A stretch of 64,000 nt of DNA. Source: Epiperipatus broadwayi (lineage: Eukaryota; Onychophora; Udeonychophora; Euonychophora; Peripatidae). This document shows, piece after piece, positions 1 to 14,100 of the stretch (position 1 is the stretch's first letter; every line of letters starts with the position of its first letter). The stretch is from positions 2,375,001-2,439,000 of the forward strand of contig JAQFVV010006342.1 of the NCBI GenBank assembly GCA_028023455.1, read 5' to 3'. The notes below the pieces were generated by a model, which saw nothing but the letters and a program-made list of their open reading frames with translations, had not been told where the DNA came from and did no database searches. The position numbers and the translations under genes are program-made.

Positions 1-3000
1 AAGACCAAGTGAATGTTATTTTAACAATGAATTAATAAATTACACAAACAGAATCAGTGCAATTTGTAATATATTTGAAATGAAATAAATATTATAAAGG
101 TGAATGTATTAATTAATTAAAAGTTTAGGAAGCTGTTGATGGAAAAACTGGAACAAAAAATAGAATTATATTGGGGGTTGAATAATAAAATTTTGTTGAT
201 TTTTAATTATGTTAAGGAATTATTTAACAGAAAATATAAAAATCAACTGAATATGATGTGGCTTAAGAGGGAATTAAAATACAGAATTAGAAATATAGAA
301 TGAGTAAAAATGTTATTGAAAAAATAAGTAGCAGAATAAGAAGCAAACTGAGATTTGCATGGGAGAGAATTGAAAGAAAATATAAATATCTTTAAAAAAT
401 TTAAGTTTTGTTAACAATTGTTAAGAAAATAAATAGATATAGATATGTATACACATTCACACCATATACAAAAATGTTAATAAATTCTCATCATTGCCAG
501 AAGAGGTCGGCAATTTCAATCATTTACGAATTTTTCTATTCTACTATATTTAATTGAATGTGATGCAGTGTGACTTCTCCATAAAAGGAGTCGTGAATCT
601 CTCAGCAACTATGCCCAGAGAAACCTGTTAGGAAATGTGCTGCCATCTCTTGATTTATTTTTAAATCATTGTATCACCTTAAGATTATGTTAAAAATTTG
701 TATATTTTGTATAAATATTTCAAGTATTTATCACTTGATTTTATTATTCTCATAAATAAAATTTGATATTATTTCCTGTATATATCTTCTTTTTTAGTTT
801 TGTTAGTCTATAGTTTTATGGATTGAACTTTACAAAAATATTCTAATAGAGAATTATTCATATTTTAATGAAACAAAATTTAAATTTATCTTTTAAAGAA
901 TGTATAGAAATAAATTCAAATGAAAATAAATGTATTTTTTTAATGATAATGTATTGATCTCAAAAGAAGTTTGCTGTTAAAAGAAACTAAACAAACCCTT
1001 TCATTGTATTTTTATAATGGATATTTCCATCATGTAATGTGAGTATTGAATGTCTTTAGAAAAATTTAATTTTATTTAAATATTCCAAATACATTCAACT
1101 GTTAATAATAGCACATCAAACAGGTTAGTAAATGCATATTTTGAGGTATTATTCTCCCCTTGATTCTTTACAGAGACCTTAAAAAAATAAAAACAAATTT
1201 TTAATATCATTCTATATATTATGAATTGTAATCATTATTAACTGTGTGTATAGTAAAATAATATGCACGAGCTATTCAATAACATTTATAGATAATTTTA
1301 CTGACTTGGAACCAAAAATACCTGGTCTTACTTTTCAAAAGCTGACAATTCCTGGCTAACAAATCCAGATTCATAGTGAACTTTTTTGTACTCTAGGCTA
1401 GTTAAAAATTTGGCACTCTAAGCATTTTTTTTGTTTGACTATCCTGTTATGATATCTCTGGATATATCAATCATATTTTCTTGAAGGCATAATGTATGTC
1501 CGTATTTATATCTGTTTTTGAAACTTATGCTATTTTTAATTATTTTCCATCAGATGAACTTAGACTATTAATGGAGTTCATAGGTAGAAAATAATGAAAT
1601 GATCTTCAATTGTAAGGGTTAATATGCAGTACCCGACCAAAATTACCTCCTGTTTCCAATACAAACAATCTTTTTCATTTTCTCCATATTCTTTTTTGTT
1701 TTATTATCTTTAGTCACTTAATACAGGATTTGGTTGTTATAAGCTTTTTACTGTATTTCTCATTTTTCTACACTTATTGTTACAATGGGATCATAGATTG
1801 TCTAATTACATTTGTTTTTTAATTACGCATGCAACAATTCTATTTCAGATCTTTTCTTTTCTCCTACAAGCTGAGAAAGTAATGATGGAAACAATCTAGA
1901 CAGATTAGGAATTATTAGTTTTTATCTTGCATATAGTGGAACAATTAATAATAAATTACTTTGGAACTGGGTATGAGACAGGAGTTTCAAGTCTATCTGT
2001 GGCAACAGCCTTATGTCATGCCTACCTGAAAAAGTGAAAAGACCTAGAAAAAGTGTTCTAAAGATGGTCTGCTTCACATACTCTGTTTAGGCCTCTAAAC
2101 CCAATGGATAATTAATCAAATTTGATAAAAAGAATTCTAAAATTAAAACAGTTAATGGTGGTAAATCAAAAGGTAGTGTAGTAATAAAAATATATATATT
2201 TAAATATAAACATGTGAAATGAGAAAACTTTTCTTAATGTGAACTCCTGATAAAAGTAAATTTAATTAAATAGATGAATGGCTAGAATTTTTTTTTGAAA
2301 GAACAGATTATTTAGTGAATAGATTATATGGGATTGGATTTGCTGTGATGTCTAATTTGATATCTGGTTATGAGAATCACTTATATGGAAATTCTGCTAA
2401 TATTAAAAATTGTGCTTATATTGCTGCCTTAGATTTAAATATATAGTTCAGGGAAATATAATTTTAATTTCTTTTTCAAAACTTCCCTGATAGTAGAAAC
2501 TGTGAACTTTAGTTTGAAGTTATAGAAATAGTAGTATTGCTGTATAAAATTCCAAATCTACAGTTTTTCTTTCTGAAAATATCATAAATCTCTATACATT
2601 TCTATTTTCAAATCCAAATTTACCTACCACAGTTTTATCTTTCAAACATTTTCCAATTCATGCTCTAAGATCTCTTTATCTCTCTCTCTATATATATATA
2701 TAATGTGAATTGCTTCTATTAGCTATGTGTAGATAAATATTACACTGCAAATTACATATTTATTTTTACATTAAGGTCATATATATATGTGAAATGTAAA
2801 TCTCTATTAGTAATATAGCAATTATGTAAATAAGTGTGCCAGATGACATTGGTTAATATTCACACTAAAATAAATAATGAAAACACTTAAGCACTTTATA
2901 CAATGCCGTATTTTTCCCATTTGCAAAATAATTGAATTTCAACTGTTAAATAGTTTTCTTCAGAGCTCCTTCAATATAAGAATGCAACCAGTCTAAATAA

Positions 3001-3700
3001 TAAAAATTACTCTGAATTAAGTAATATTCTCATAACCATGACAAGCTTCAACACACAATGGTTAATGAAAGTAGTTTTGTTAATGAAGGCAGGGAAGAAA
3101 AATCATAGCTATGAAGCTAGAGAAGACAACTGAAGATTGAAATCATTTGCCTCTGAAAATACCAAAATTATTGATTTAGGAATTCAAACAGAATATTATA
3201 GGTATTTTTGTATATAACTTATATTATTCTCTATTCTGCTATAAAGAATATCGATGATTGTTTTATTATTAAACGTTTTATATAAAAACATTTCTCAATG
3301 GATTCTTTTTCTCAATACTATAGGTGTATGATAGTTATATAATATTTAATATATTCAAAAGTGTTCTGTACAATTATATAAAAATTCATCATCAAAATGA
3401 AAACTTTATGCATATTTATAAATTTAATAGCTAATTTTGCTATTCAGGCTATATTTTCAATATTTTTGATAAAGTTCAAAAATTCATCATTCAGATAAAA
3501 CTGTTTTTGATCTTTTCTCTACAAAGTCCGATATTATTCTATTTAATGTATGACAGTTCTTCTTTCAGAAAATACAGTTTTACTTTCTTTTAATCTGATT
3601 TGCATTTTTAATGAAATAATGGGCTAAAAGTTTTACACTAATAAGTCATCTACCTTATTAAAAAATGGCTTGTTGGATCCACATGTAATTTCAAATTTGT
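1..3700. other. 3' flank of the gene, no gene recognised
   Basis: AT-rich sequence with no long frame on either strand and no domain I recognise. A CT then TA microsatellite lies at about 2672-2702. About 510-640 is an interspersed repeat whose reverse complement recurs at about 57370-57470. Confidence 0.6.
510..640 (+). repeat. Interspersed repeat, copy 1 (second copy inverted at 57.4 kb)
   Basis: A block around GTGACTTCT...CTATGCCCAGAGAAACC is shared with the opposite strand at 57370-57470. No coding content. It is probably the end of a mobile element because the 57.4-kb copy is adjacent to PLE- or LINE-like sequence; the family is not identified. Confidence 0.55.
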
Positions 3701-3715
3701 AAAAATTTTTGCTCT

Positions 3716-4720
3716 TTGGAAGTATTATACCACTGTTTCATAATCAAATACCTTGATGTCAAAATAAAAAGAAAAAATAACCACTGCCATTATAGCATGG
3801 CCATCAAACCGCTGGAAATCAGATGCCATACACACCCCCAATCTCACACACCCACAGCACATAAATTATCGGGTCTAGCATTTTTTTTGCATAGAAACAG
3901 ATTGTTGTGTAAAATCGAGGCAGATGCAAAAACAAATGTAGCAGAATATAGAAATGATCTACTGAATTTAGGCTTCAGACAATCCATCATCGATAAAAAA
4001 ATCTCACACATTCAGAATAAACCTCTCAACTCTCACGCCACACAGGATAAACCTAGATTATTACTTCCATACATACCCAATTTACACAAGAAACTACATT
4101 CCATCTTTAACAACAAATATCAGCTCTGTTTTCGAACCCCTCCAAATTCTAACAATCTAATTAACAATACCAAAGATCAAACTCCACTGTTACAGACCCC
4201 CCATACAGTATATAACATCGCTTGCCCAAATAACTATTGCAAAGGCACATATTATGGGGAAAGCAGAGCATCTTTGGCCACATGATTGGCACAACACAGG
4301 TATTCGTACAATAGAGCTCGCAACGATCCTTCTACTTATTCATTTTTTTATCAGCACCAGTGCACAAGTCACCATGAGTGCATTCCGGACAATCCTACCA
4401 TCGTATGTAGAGAGAGACATGACCTCAAAAGAAAGATCAAAGAGGCTTTATTTATCTCTCGCGACAGCGATGCCATAAACAGGAAGGACACGTGTTTTTC
4501 TCTATCAAAAAGATGGAATTAGCATATTTGCATAAATTTAAGCGTAAGCAAGCTATGATTATGAAGGCAAGATCCTTTGAAAGCGCTCAGCTGTTTTAAT
4601 ATTTTCTAGTTAGCTATTTGTATTTGTATTTACAGCTTTTGGGAGCAGTTGCGCCGCACACGCACTTGTGCTTGAATGTCATTATTGTATTATTACAAAA
4701 TTAATGAATGATCAGTTGTG
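3716..4720 (+). pseudogene. Penelope-like element relic, GIY-YIG end
   Basis: Degraded plus-strand coding remnant. It starts as a frame with KPRLLLPYIPNLHKKL, the conserved segment after the reverse transcriptase of PLEs, then YNIACPNNYC-KGTYYGES and a basic RLAQHRY-type segment of a GIY-YIG endonuclease, continued in another frame to about 4520. At least one frameshift lies near 4260-4290. The 3' tail (GAAAGCGCTCAGC near 4580) is shared with sequences near 40.6 kb and, inverted, near 57.28 kb, so it looks like the family's 3' end. Located downstream of the host gene. Confidence 0.75.
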
Positions 4721-5004
4721 TGGAGAGTCATGTGACATTATAACAACAAAGTTGAAGGTTAAGCAAGATCAAATTGAGATTTCTTTCTTGACTTTCCTTA
4801 GGTGAGAATTGGTCAGGAATCTTTAATTCCAGAATACATTACATAGGGAAGATCCCAGAATTTATTTACTTTATATGACTTTGAACTTTAATTTTGGAAT
4901 GTTTGTTTGATTTAATGATATAACAAATGGCTAGTAGATTTTTACAATAATTATTGTTTTAGCTTTCACTCTGGAAAAATGAAACTAATTAGCATTGATA
5001 AAGT

Positions 5005-5010
5005 TTTATT
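5005..5010 (-). promoter_or_regulatory. Polyadenylation signal AATAAA of the MAM/LDLa gene
   Basis: TTTATT on the plus strand reads AATAAA on the minus strand, 46 bases after the stop codon. This would give a very short 3' UTR. Other AATAAA hexamers exist further down in this AT-rich flank, so the actual cleavage site is inferred. Confidence 0.55.
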
Positions 5011-5055
5011 TACATAATGTTTACAAAAATATGTTAATCTATTTATACAATTTTG

Positions 5056-5121
5056 CTAAGAAACTGATCTGTGATATTCTTGGTCTTCATAGAGAGGGTT
5101 GTCCAAAGACATAGGATGTTT
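5056..5121 (-). CDS. Last coding exon with NPLY motif and stop codon
   Basis: 66 bp coding, phase 0. It encodes KHPMSLDNPLYEDQEYHRSVS then TAG. DNPLYE is a second NPxY-type sorting or PTB-binding motif, followed by another tyrosine (DQEY). Acceptor AATTTTAG. A polyadenylation signal follows about 45 bp downstream of the stop. Confidence 0.88.
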   Translation of the reverse strand, partial: KHPMSLDNPLYEDQEYHRSVS

Positions 5122-8100
5122 CTAAAATTTAAAGAAAAAATATTAGAAAATTAAATGAGTAATACAATTTACAAATTAATATTTAAGTTCAATATACAAT
5201 GAACTCATTTCCTATTTAAAAAAATAATTATTTTAGCATAATTATGCTGTTATTTTTCTCAGTTTTTATCTTTAACTGGAATACTTTTCAACTATCAACT
5301 ATCATAGTTAGAGTTTGAGTAGAATATAATAGACATTGAATCAATTTTTACATTCAAATAAATTATAATAGTTTCATATAGTGCTATTTTCAAACAATAA
5401 CATATATAATTCTAAAAGTATTATCAATTTAGACTTTTAAATAATTTTTAATATTAAAATAATATAAAAAATAATACTTAAACTTACAGCGCCTTTTACT
5501 TCTTCTCCAAACATCGTAGTATCCATGTCGTCAATATTGAACTGTTAAAAAAAGAAAGTATATTATTACTATACAGCTTTTATTATTGTCATTTTTTATT
5601 AGTATTAACACATGATTTAAAAAACAACAACAACAGTAATCATAACATAAAAATCTTTGTGGATTGCCGGACTTACACTAGTCATCGGCAAGCCAAAGCC
5701 TGGATTGTCCAATGAATGAGCAGCAGATCTCCTAATATTAAATAAAGATAAAAAATATTAATAAAATTAAGAACGTGGTAAAATGCTTACATCATGCAGA
5801 GTGCTATCAGCATTCTGGTCGTAGACAGGATTCATAATGCCACCCACACTACAACAAATTATAATTGCTAATTGTAAATAATAGTAAATTTAATAGAAAT
5901 CAATTTCCAACTATAATATTAAAATATATAAATAACACTTTAAAAGATATTTCAGAATTTTTTATATTAAAACAATTTGTATTTTTTTTTTCATATGTCA
6001 TAGCATTGTCCGGGAGGTGAACCCACAACCATCTGCAACCAACTACTTGCTTGCAAGACAGCTGTGATGACCTCTCGGCTAACAACACTTGACAAAACAA
6101 TTTGTATTTAAGCTAGATTTTTATTTTTGCTACAATATATTTTTTCTAAAAGACAAGTCTCTAACCATAAAAGAAAACAATAAATTACTTACTCCATGTA
6201 ATTAATACTGAGAAATCATTAAACTACGAGCTGAAAACAATATGATAATATTAGAGCATCTCTCAGCATTAGAATGCTCTTGCTAAATAATTAGTTTCTT
6301 TACAGTAAAACAAAATCATAACTATAGCCAAGACTGTTACCCTTTCCTGTTGTGGTAGCGTTTCTTCTTAATAAAGCAGGCAGCAAATATGAAAATGGTA
6401 ATAAACAAGACGCTAGCAATCACAACTCCGGTAATCCATACTGTACTGTTGGATCCTGAAAAACATTGCAAGATAACATATATAAGAAATGGAATTTCAC
6501 ACAATATTAAATTGAAATTTACACTCAATGCAGAAGTGAAAAAAAAAAGGACAAATTATTGTTTAATAAACAGACCTGTTGAGGGTTGGGATGTTGGTGG
6601 AAGTCCATCAGTGGGATAAACTAGAATATAAAAATATTAAAAAGAATTTCCAAATAAACTTCTAAAATAATTTTTTATTATATATTTTCTTCATAAAGTC
6701 ACATTCAGCAATCTAACCAATAGAGTTCTTCATTCAACCCAGTATATTGGTATCTATCTATTATCATAAAATGTATTAATCTCATATTTATAACTATACC
6801 ATAAATTAGAACTTTTACAGCTCCATGATAAGTGTTATCTCTATCACAATAAGTCTGAACCTCAAAATTAAACTTCAAAAATTAAATTTATAATATCCCA
6901 AGGGTTGAATGGACACAAGTAGTCCAACTTTGTATCCACTGCTAATGACGACTGTATCATGTTACAAGTGTTTTATAATCAGCACATCGATAATCCAGAC
7001 TAATCTGGAATCTTTATCCTTTACTTAATATTAGCTAGATACCCATTTATCAACCAATAATGGGATAACTGGCTAATTTAGATATGGGTTGGCTACCTGA
7101 AAAACCATCATTAGAATACTTAAAACCCTAAATAAAATTTCAATAAAAATAAGATTTAGTTAAAATCTCCTATTAAAAGACTTATCAAAAGAACATGATT
7201 AATAAAAGACATGCTCACACATGTAAGAATTTTTCTATTGGCTATTTCAAGAATATTATTGCTAATCAGGGATAATCCAGAACCTACAAACAAAACCCCA
7301 TACTTTATAAAAGAAAACTGCAAATTGTAATTCGTCAATAATTCAGATTTACATTGGACTGCCTTTATGACTTCCAAAAGTTCTGTGATGTCAAATGAAG
7401 TAGATCCACATTCTAATTCATTCCAAGAATACCTAGAATTTAAAAAAAAATCCAAACCATTCCTAGTTGATCTTTATGGTAAATTACAATACAAAGAATA
7501 TTAATTAAAACAGTATAAAGCTCACAAACAACATTTACATTCTGTTCAGTGACTTCAAAAATATGTCTTTAAAACTCAACCAAACCCTTTTATTAAGCTC
7601 AGAAAATACAAATAATACTTTAATCAGGAAGCAACAACTTATTTTAATCAAAGTATTAGAGACATGTATTAAGTAATATCAGAACTTCTATTAGAACAAC
7701 TAAACTTCAAGGAAAGCCCAAATAATTAAAGTGTAATCATAAATAAATTGAAATTTTTGTTTTATTATTGTCGAGTATAATAACTTCCATTAAATTTATA
7801 TATTTCCCACTAGTTTAAGATGAATAATAAAATAACATATATTGAAATGAACAATGCATTATTCATTTCAATAAAAAAAAAATTCTTTTTCTAAGCAAAA
7901 TGATATGCAAATTTACTTAAAAACAAAAAGAATTAAAATAAGATTCAAGAAAGAAACTAAGTTTCAATATAAAAATCTTTTTTTTTCTTTTATTCAGACT
8001 GGGATATTAATTTATTTTAATCTGTTGTGTCCAGCGGTGACCAAATTACAGCACAGCTGGATTGCAAATAAAAAAAATGACCTTAAAGTAATCACAGGTG

Positions 8101-11100
8101 GCATGGCAATTTAAATTATAGATACTCCTGTAATTATAAAGTTATTAGGAATGTTCTTTTATCTTCAATATATGAAGTTATAACACACGAATACAATGGG
8201 TTTGAAGCAGTTGATTTATATGGGTCCTATGACCAGGTACTGCTGTCCCAAGATATTAAGAGTCCGGAGAATAGTCTCGGAGAGGCCAGTTTGGCAAGGC
8301 TGACTGTTATGTTTGGTCTGGATTACAGACCCAAGCTATAGATATAATACTAAGACAAGTATTACAATTAATATATTTATTATATCTACAAATATATACA
8401 ATACAATATACAGTATACATCCAAGAGAATATTTACAATGTTGAATATTGTAGCTTAATGTAAACTCCGGGTTCTGCCTATTGCTTCCAGCTACACCTGA
8501 TAGCTTGCCTCACGAGTAGGGTGTATGACTCTTCCAGCTGTACAAGACAGCTTGCCTCAAGCTGACAGTAGTCTTAGCAGCGTCCAGTCTCTGTGGACTT
8601 CCCTAGCTGCGTAGACTAAATAGCGTAGTGCTATCAATGGGAACACTTACTGCTGTTCAGGTTAGCAGAGCTTCTCTGGGAGAACGTGAAGAGTCTTTTT
8701 AGGTTAGACAGACCTTCCCTGATTCTCATAAAAGGCTGACTATTTATAGCCAGATCCCTGACCTTATTGAAAACCTTCAGATTCAGCAAGCATCATTGCT
8801 TATTGGCCTGTAATAATCATTGGCTATGTTTTATCTAAACATCAGCCTATTGGCCTGTTGCAAACAATGCTTAATCCAATCAGATAAGGAGGTATCTGGA
8901 ATAGTCCACTTCTAAGAGAAATAAGGACTATAACACTGACAATAATTTTCAGTGGAAGAAACATCTGTTCTTCAAAGGCTACAAATAGCTAATAATTTTC
9001 TCTTCCCACTTTTGGTGAAAATCGGCATTCACATTTTTGTTTTACTAATCTAATTGGTTGGAATCCTTCAGTCCCACATGGTAGTAATAATGTTATTACT
9101 TTCCAACCTGCATTTTTGTTTAATCAAATTAATCATACGAGTTTTATCTTTATAATTAATTTCGCTTCTTTTTTCAGATGATTCTTGTCAGAAATTTAAT
9201 ACATGTTTTCCAATGGCATTTAATTAAATAAATGCTGTGTCCACTGCATTTATACACACACATATTTTATACACACACATATTTTATTTTAACATTTCCC
9301 ATCTTTTCCAGTTTCAATAAAAATATGCGTTTGATCAGATTTTTCTCATAAATGCATATTTAGCACACCTCCCCCCAGTTCAGAGGGTTTTTATTTTCTG
9401 CTCTCTGAATTAAGAGCATAGTTGCCAAAGTGGGCAGGGTGTTGGATTCTAATGCTGTGAAATTATTAACATTAGGAGGTTTCACTGAGTTATTCCCGGT
9501 CAGTAGTTTTTCCATTTCTGCTTTTGATTTAACTTCGAAAGTAAACTTGCTGCTATTCCTTACAAAATACTTTTCTGTCTGCCATCCAGATGGCAACAAC
9601 TTGATTGATCAGGTGACATACTACTTCTCCACTGTGCCACTTTTTATCTTGATTATTTTTGATCCAAACTTGGTCATTCGGTGAAAATTTATTTATGATA
9701 TCTGTAGGTGATTTGACATCCTCAGTTTTCATGTGATGGTAATCCTTATGCCGATGATTGGAGAGCTGGTATTTGTCCTTATTTATTCCAGTTTATAATT
9801 TAAATCCCAATTCTCTGAACCATTTGTGGCCAATGAGAGGGTTTATCTTGGCATGGGCTATGTATAATGGTAGTTTCTTGGTGTGGACTATGTATAACGG
9901 TAGTTTCCAGTTCTTGGTATTACTAATCATGACAGGAAACTAAATTGGCCTCAAATTTTAATGGCATTACCATCAAAAGTTTGGCTTTAGTATCTTCAGA
10001 GGATGTGTCATTTCAGCCACAATGGTTTTCCAATTTCTAAGAGAGATCAAGGATACTCCACTACCACTGTCTATTTCCATAAGAACAGGTTTTCCAAAGA
10101 TTTTTAATGTCATTTCAATTTTGTGATTGTGATCAGATGACACATCATTTATTAGAGAAAACTTTTCTTGAGTAGGTTTGCCTTTAGTAAGTTGCTCCTG
10201 GTGGTTTTGCTTGTATTATAAACAGATTTCTTATTTCAGCACATTTTCTCTAAATGGCCAATTTTTTTTACCATTTCTGCAACAATGATCTCTATAAGTA
10301 CATTCAGTGGACCTGTGTCCTATTTTCTCACAGCAGAAACAATATTGCTTTGAATTTTCTGCATTGTGTTAACTTGCTGAGGTACGGTTTCTTCCGAATT
10401 ATCGACCTTTGCTATTTTATAAGGATCGTTGTCCACTAATTTGATGGCTGCGAATTCTTTTGCTCGCATAGCCACGAGCTCATGGGCTATCCCATGCTTG
10501 ATAGCTTCTTTGTAGTTGATGGCACTGTCTGCCAATACCTGTTGTCTCAAGGTGTCACTGGTCATACCACATAGAAATTGTTCAAGAAGTGCTTCCTCCA
10601 GAAATGATTTGTAGATGCAGTTCTTGGCCAATTCTCACAGGGCCATATCATATTCTTGAGTATGCTCGTTCTTTCCTTGATGGCAGTTCCTAAAATGGAG
10701 TCTGGCGATGTGTCTAGACTCACGAGGGTTGAAGTGCTTTGCTAATTTCTCTTTGAGCTGCTGAAATGTTATTTCTTCTGGGGTTTTAGGTTCAGTCAGT
10801 TTGTTAGCAATCTAAATAATGCTTCTTCCCGTGTAGCACAATAACGTGACAGTTTTAATTTTGTCATCTTTTATTCTATTAATGACCAGGAGTTTCTCAA
10901 TTTGTTGGATGAAGAGGGGCCATTCGCTTGCCTCTGTGATGTCAAATTCTGATATTTCCAGTTGCATTACAGTATATATAATAAATCACTATATTTTCTT
11001 CTTGTTTACAAGAAACAAATAGTTTGCTGATGCGAGTTAATTAAACTAGAATTTTTTCTCCTGCACATTATGTAATCTAATAGGATTTCAACCATTGGGG

Positions 11101-14100
11101 TTCGTTCACAATGACGGCCAGTTGCTGTGTCCAACGGTGACCAAATTACAGTACAGCTGGATTGCAAATAAAAAAATGACCTTAATATAATCACAGGCAG
11201 CATGGCAATTTAAATTATAGATACTCCTGTAATTATAAACAGTTATTATGAATGTTCTTCTATCTTCAACATATGAAGTTATAACACATGAATACAACGG
11301 GTTCGAGACAATTGATTTATATGGGTCCTACAACCAGGTACTTCTGTCCCAAGATATTAATTAAGAATCTGGAGAATAGTCTCGGAGAGGCCAGTTTGGC
11401 AAGGCTGACAATAATTGTCAATTGAAGAAACACATCTATTCTAATCTAATTGGTCCTATGTGGTAGTAATAATGTTATTATATTCCAACCTGCATTTTTG
11501 TTTCAATAAAAATATGCGTTTGTTCTTATACGCATATTTAGCATAATCCTACAGGACACATTTATGCTTTGGAATAAAAAGGAAGACCACTACTAACAAT
11601 TAGCTAGATCAAATCTGGAATACTTGAACATTTTGAATAACTTTGGCTGAAATGAAAAATTAGTGTATATTTAAATGGCAGCTAGAAATTACAAGATTAT
11701 ATTTGTCGAAAAGAAGTAGATGACAATTATTTTATTTTGGGTGAATCTTATATCTAAAGAGTGATTTGTATTTTATTTTAAATAATTGGATTTGCAAATA
11801 ATGTTTATTATCCAGGTACTATTTTGAAACGAACTCTTAGTTTTAAAAAAATTTCTTATATGCATCACATATGTATGCTAAGCTTATGAATTTTATATAA
11901 ATTATTAATAAGAGGAAACGGTTAAGAAATAATGATAATCATGTAAATGCAATGCACACATGTAAATGGCCTAAGTTTCAAATAACCATGGTTAACAATA
12001 TAATTACTTCCATTACTCTAATTCGGTCATAGTTAAATTTATATTCGATTACTGGAATTTGGATTTTATGTAGATGGATTTGTTAAAGGTTTAATAGTTT
12101 ACCCATGTTCACACTCATACGGGTGTTAATACATTTCTATCAGTTTAATGAATTAGGGATTGATCTCATAATGAGTCATTCCTGCATAAATAGTAGTTGT
12201 ATTAAATTAGGTTTAGAACCAAAAGGCCACTCCTTATAATTATTGTACAGAAGGTTTATTCAGTTAGACCATCCCTTTATAGTTATTATTATATAAGTGA
12301 TTATGATTTTTGTGATAAGATAGTGTTAGATATCTATCCCATATATAGCATATGTGTGTGTAAATACTAGGAGACACATGAGTCAAAGAAATGTATTTAT
12401 GGATTCATACATGCTGTGCCACTACAAATTACAATGTCTGGTATAAGCATCTGGTACCCTTTGTTGGCTCTTGTCTATTATTTTACCATATTACTGTTTA
12501 ATGTGTTTGCCTCTAGGATATTTATATAATTAATTTCTAGCTCATTACTCTGTGGTTCATCTTTGTCTGGATTTCTAGACAAAACATCGGCATATGATAG
12601 CTGGTAATTATATGATGCCAAATTTCTCCACCATAATGTACCTGGACTCAAATGGTCAGGCACTAGCTTATCATTTGCTAATTTTCCCAATAATAGCTTG
12701 TGATCAGTTACTATGTGAAAAGATCTACCGAATATATATTAGTGAAATTAAAATTTTTGTTGTGAATAGATAAACTATATCACTGAGTATTTTATGTGTT
12801 AATTCAGAGTCTGTGATGCATTTGGTTGGGAGAGAAAACCAGTCACCTGTTGAGATTCACTGTATGTATATGTATATTGTAATGGTCAGACTTAGCATAG
12901 TTAATTTATTTTATATTTCTCTATTCATTCATTTATTTATTTAAATAAATTACATGGGTGCATCATTGTTTATATCATCAGGACACAAATCAATACATGT
13001 ATATTTAAAACAATATTTTATTCAATGTAATAATGTAACCATTACTCAGTCTCATTTGTAATATCAGGCTAATCATGGAAAACATAAGTTACCTTTGATA
13101 AATGATGATAGACCACACAATATTACATAAAGTAACAAATGTGATAATTTATTTACAAGTGTACTTATTAATTGGTGTACAATTTATTTTCTTTAATAAA
13201 ATTAACAAAGTGTGTAATAGTAATTTATTTATAAAATATAATCATTAATTGATATGTAATTTATTTCTTTAACAAAGTCCTTTCATCTTTATACATCATG
13301 ATATTAATATATTCATAAGATAAAGAAGCACATTCACCATACCTTTAACCCTGACTTTAATAAACATAAATTGTACACATTAAGATGTTATTTTCTGCCA
13401 TCTCATATAGATATGTGTACATATATTTTGTTTTAAAAAGTGCATAATTATTATATTATTTTAAAATAATAATTTTTGAAATCTTTTTTTAAAATAGTTT
13501 TTTAGTTATCTCGAAGAAATCAGGATTTCTTCATTTTATTTATTTGTTTAAATTCATTATAACTTGAGATAAAATTAGATCTTGAGATTTGTTTTCATTA
13601 AAAGTTTTTTAAAAAAATTGTAATTCTTGGAAACACATAACGTAAAAATAATAATCCCTTTTAAAATCCCCACACTGATCATTCTTAACAAAAGATCGCC
13701 TATTATCTCCCGTTCATTACCATCACCAAGACATTCCTATCCAAAGTTTACAGACTATGGGCACGACTGTTTTGGAAGGGTCGTACTTCATCCATCAGCA
13801 CAGCAAAAATGCAATTCCATAGAAAACAGAATGGAATGTCCCTTCATTCCATTCAGGCAATATTCTATCAAAAAGCACACACAGTGGTAGTTAACTTGAC
13901 CCAAAAATATGATAGCATCCTTGCAACAGAACCAATAACTCCCACAGATACGCCTCCTCCTGAGAAGTCCTCTTGGATAGACCAAATCCTCTCCCATCTT
14001 TACAAATTCAATGGCAACTCCTGTGAGTGCTTTCTTACTAAAAGCTCCATATGGACCGCCCACTCATTAATGAACCCCCAACTTTCACAATTAAGACCAA

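Larger units (their letters stand above)
8026..11543 (-). mobile_element. Ty3/gypsy LTR retrotransposon, pol mostly deleted, with nested solo LTR
   Basis: Direct terminal repeats flank a minus-strand gag-pol remnant. Left repeat (3' LTR) 8026-9365 and right repeat (5' LTR) 11126-11543 share many blocks, starting at TGTGTCC on the plus strand and ending at CATATTTAGCA. The left copy is longer because of a nested insertion; the right has internal deletions. Directly before the 3' LTR on the minus strand is a polypurine tract (GGGGGGAGGTG, 9366-9377). Internal DNA is only about 1.76 kb: gag, protease and the end of integrase remain, with most of RT, RNase H and the integrase core missing. No clear target duplication was seen. 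Confidence 0.85.

Noticed and set aside
8026-11543. Endogenous retrovirus with envelope gene
   Set aside because: No envelope-like frame between integrase end and polypurine tract; the motifs fit an ordinary gypsy retrotransposon.
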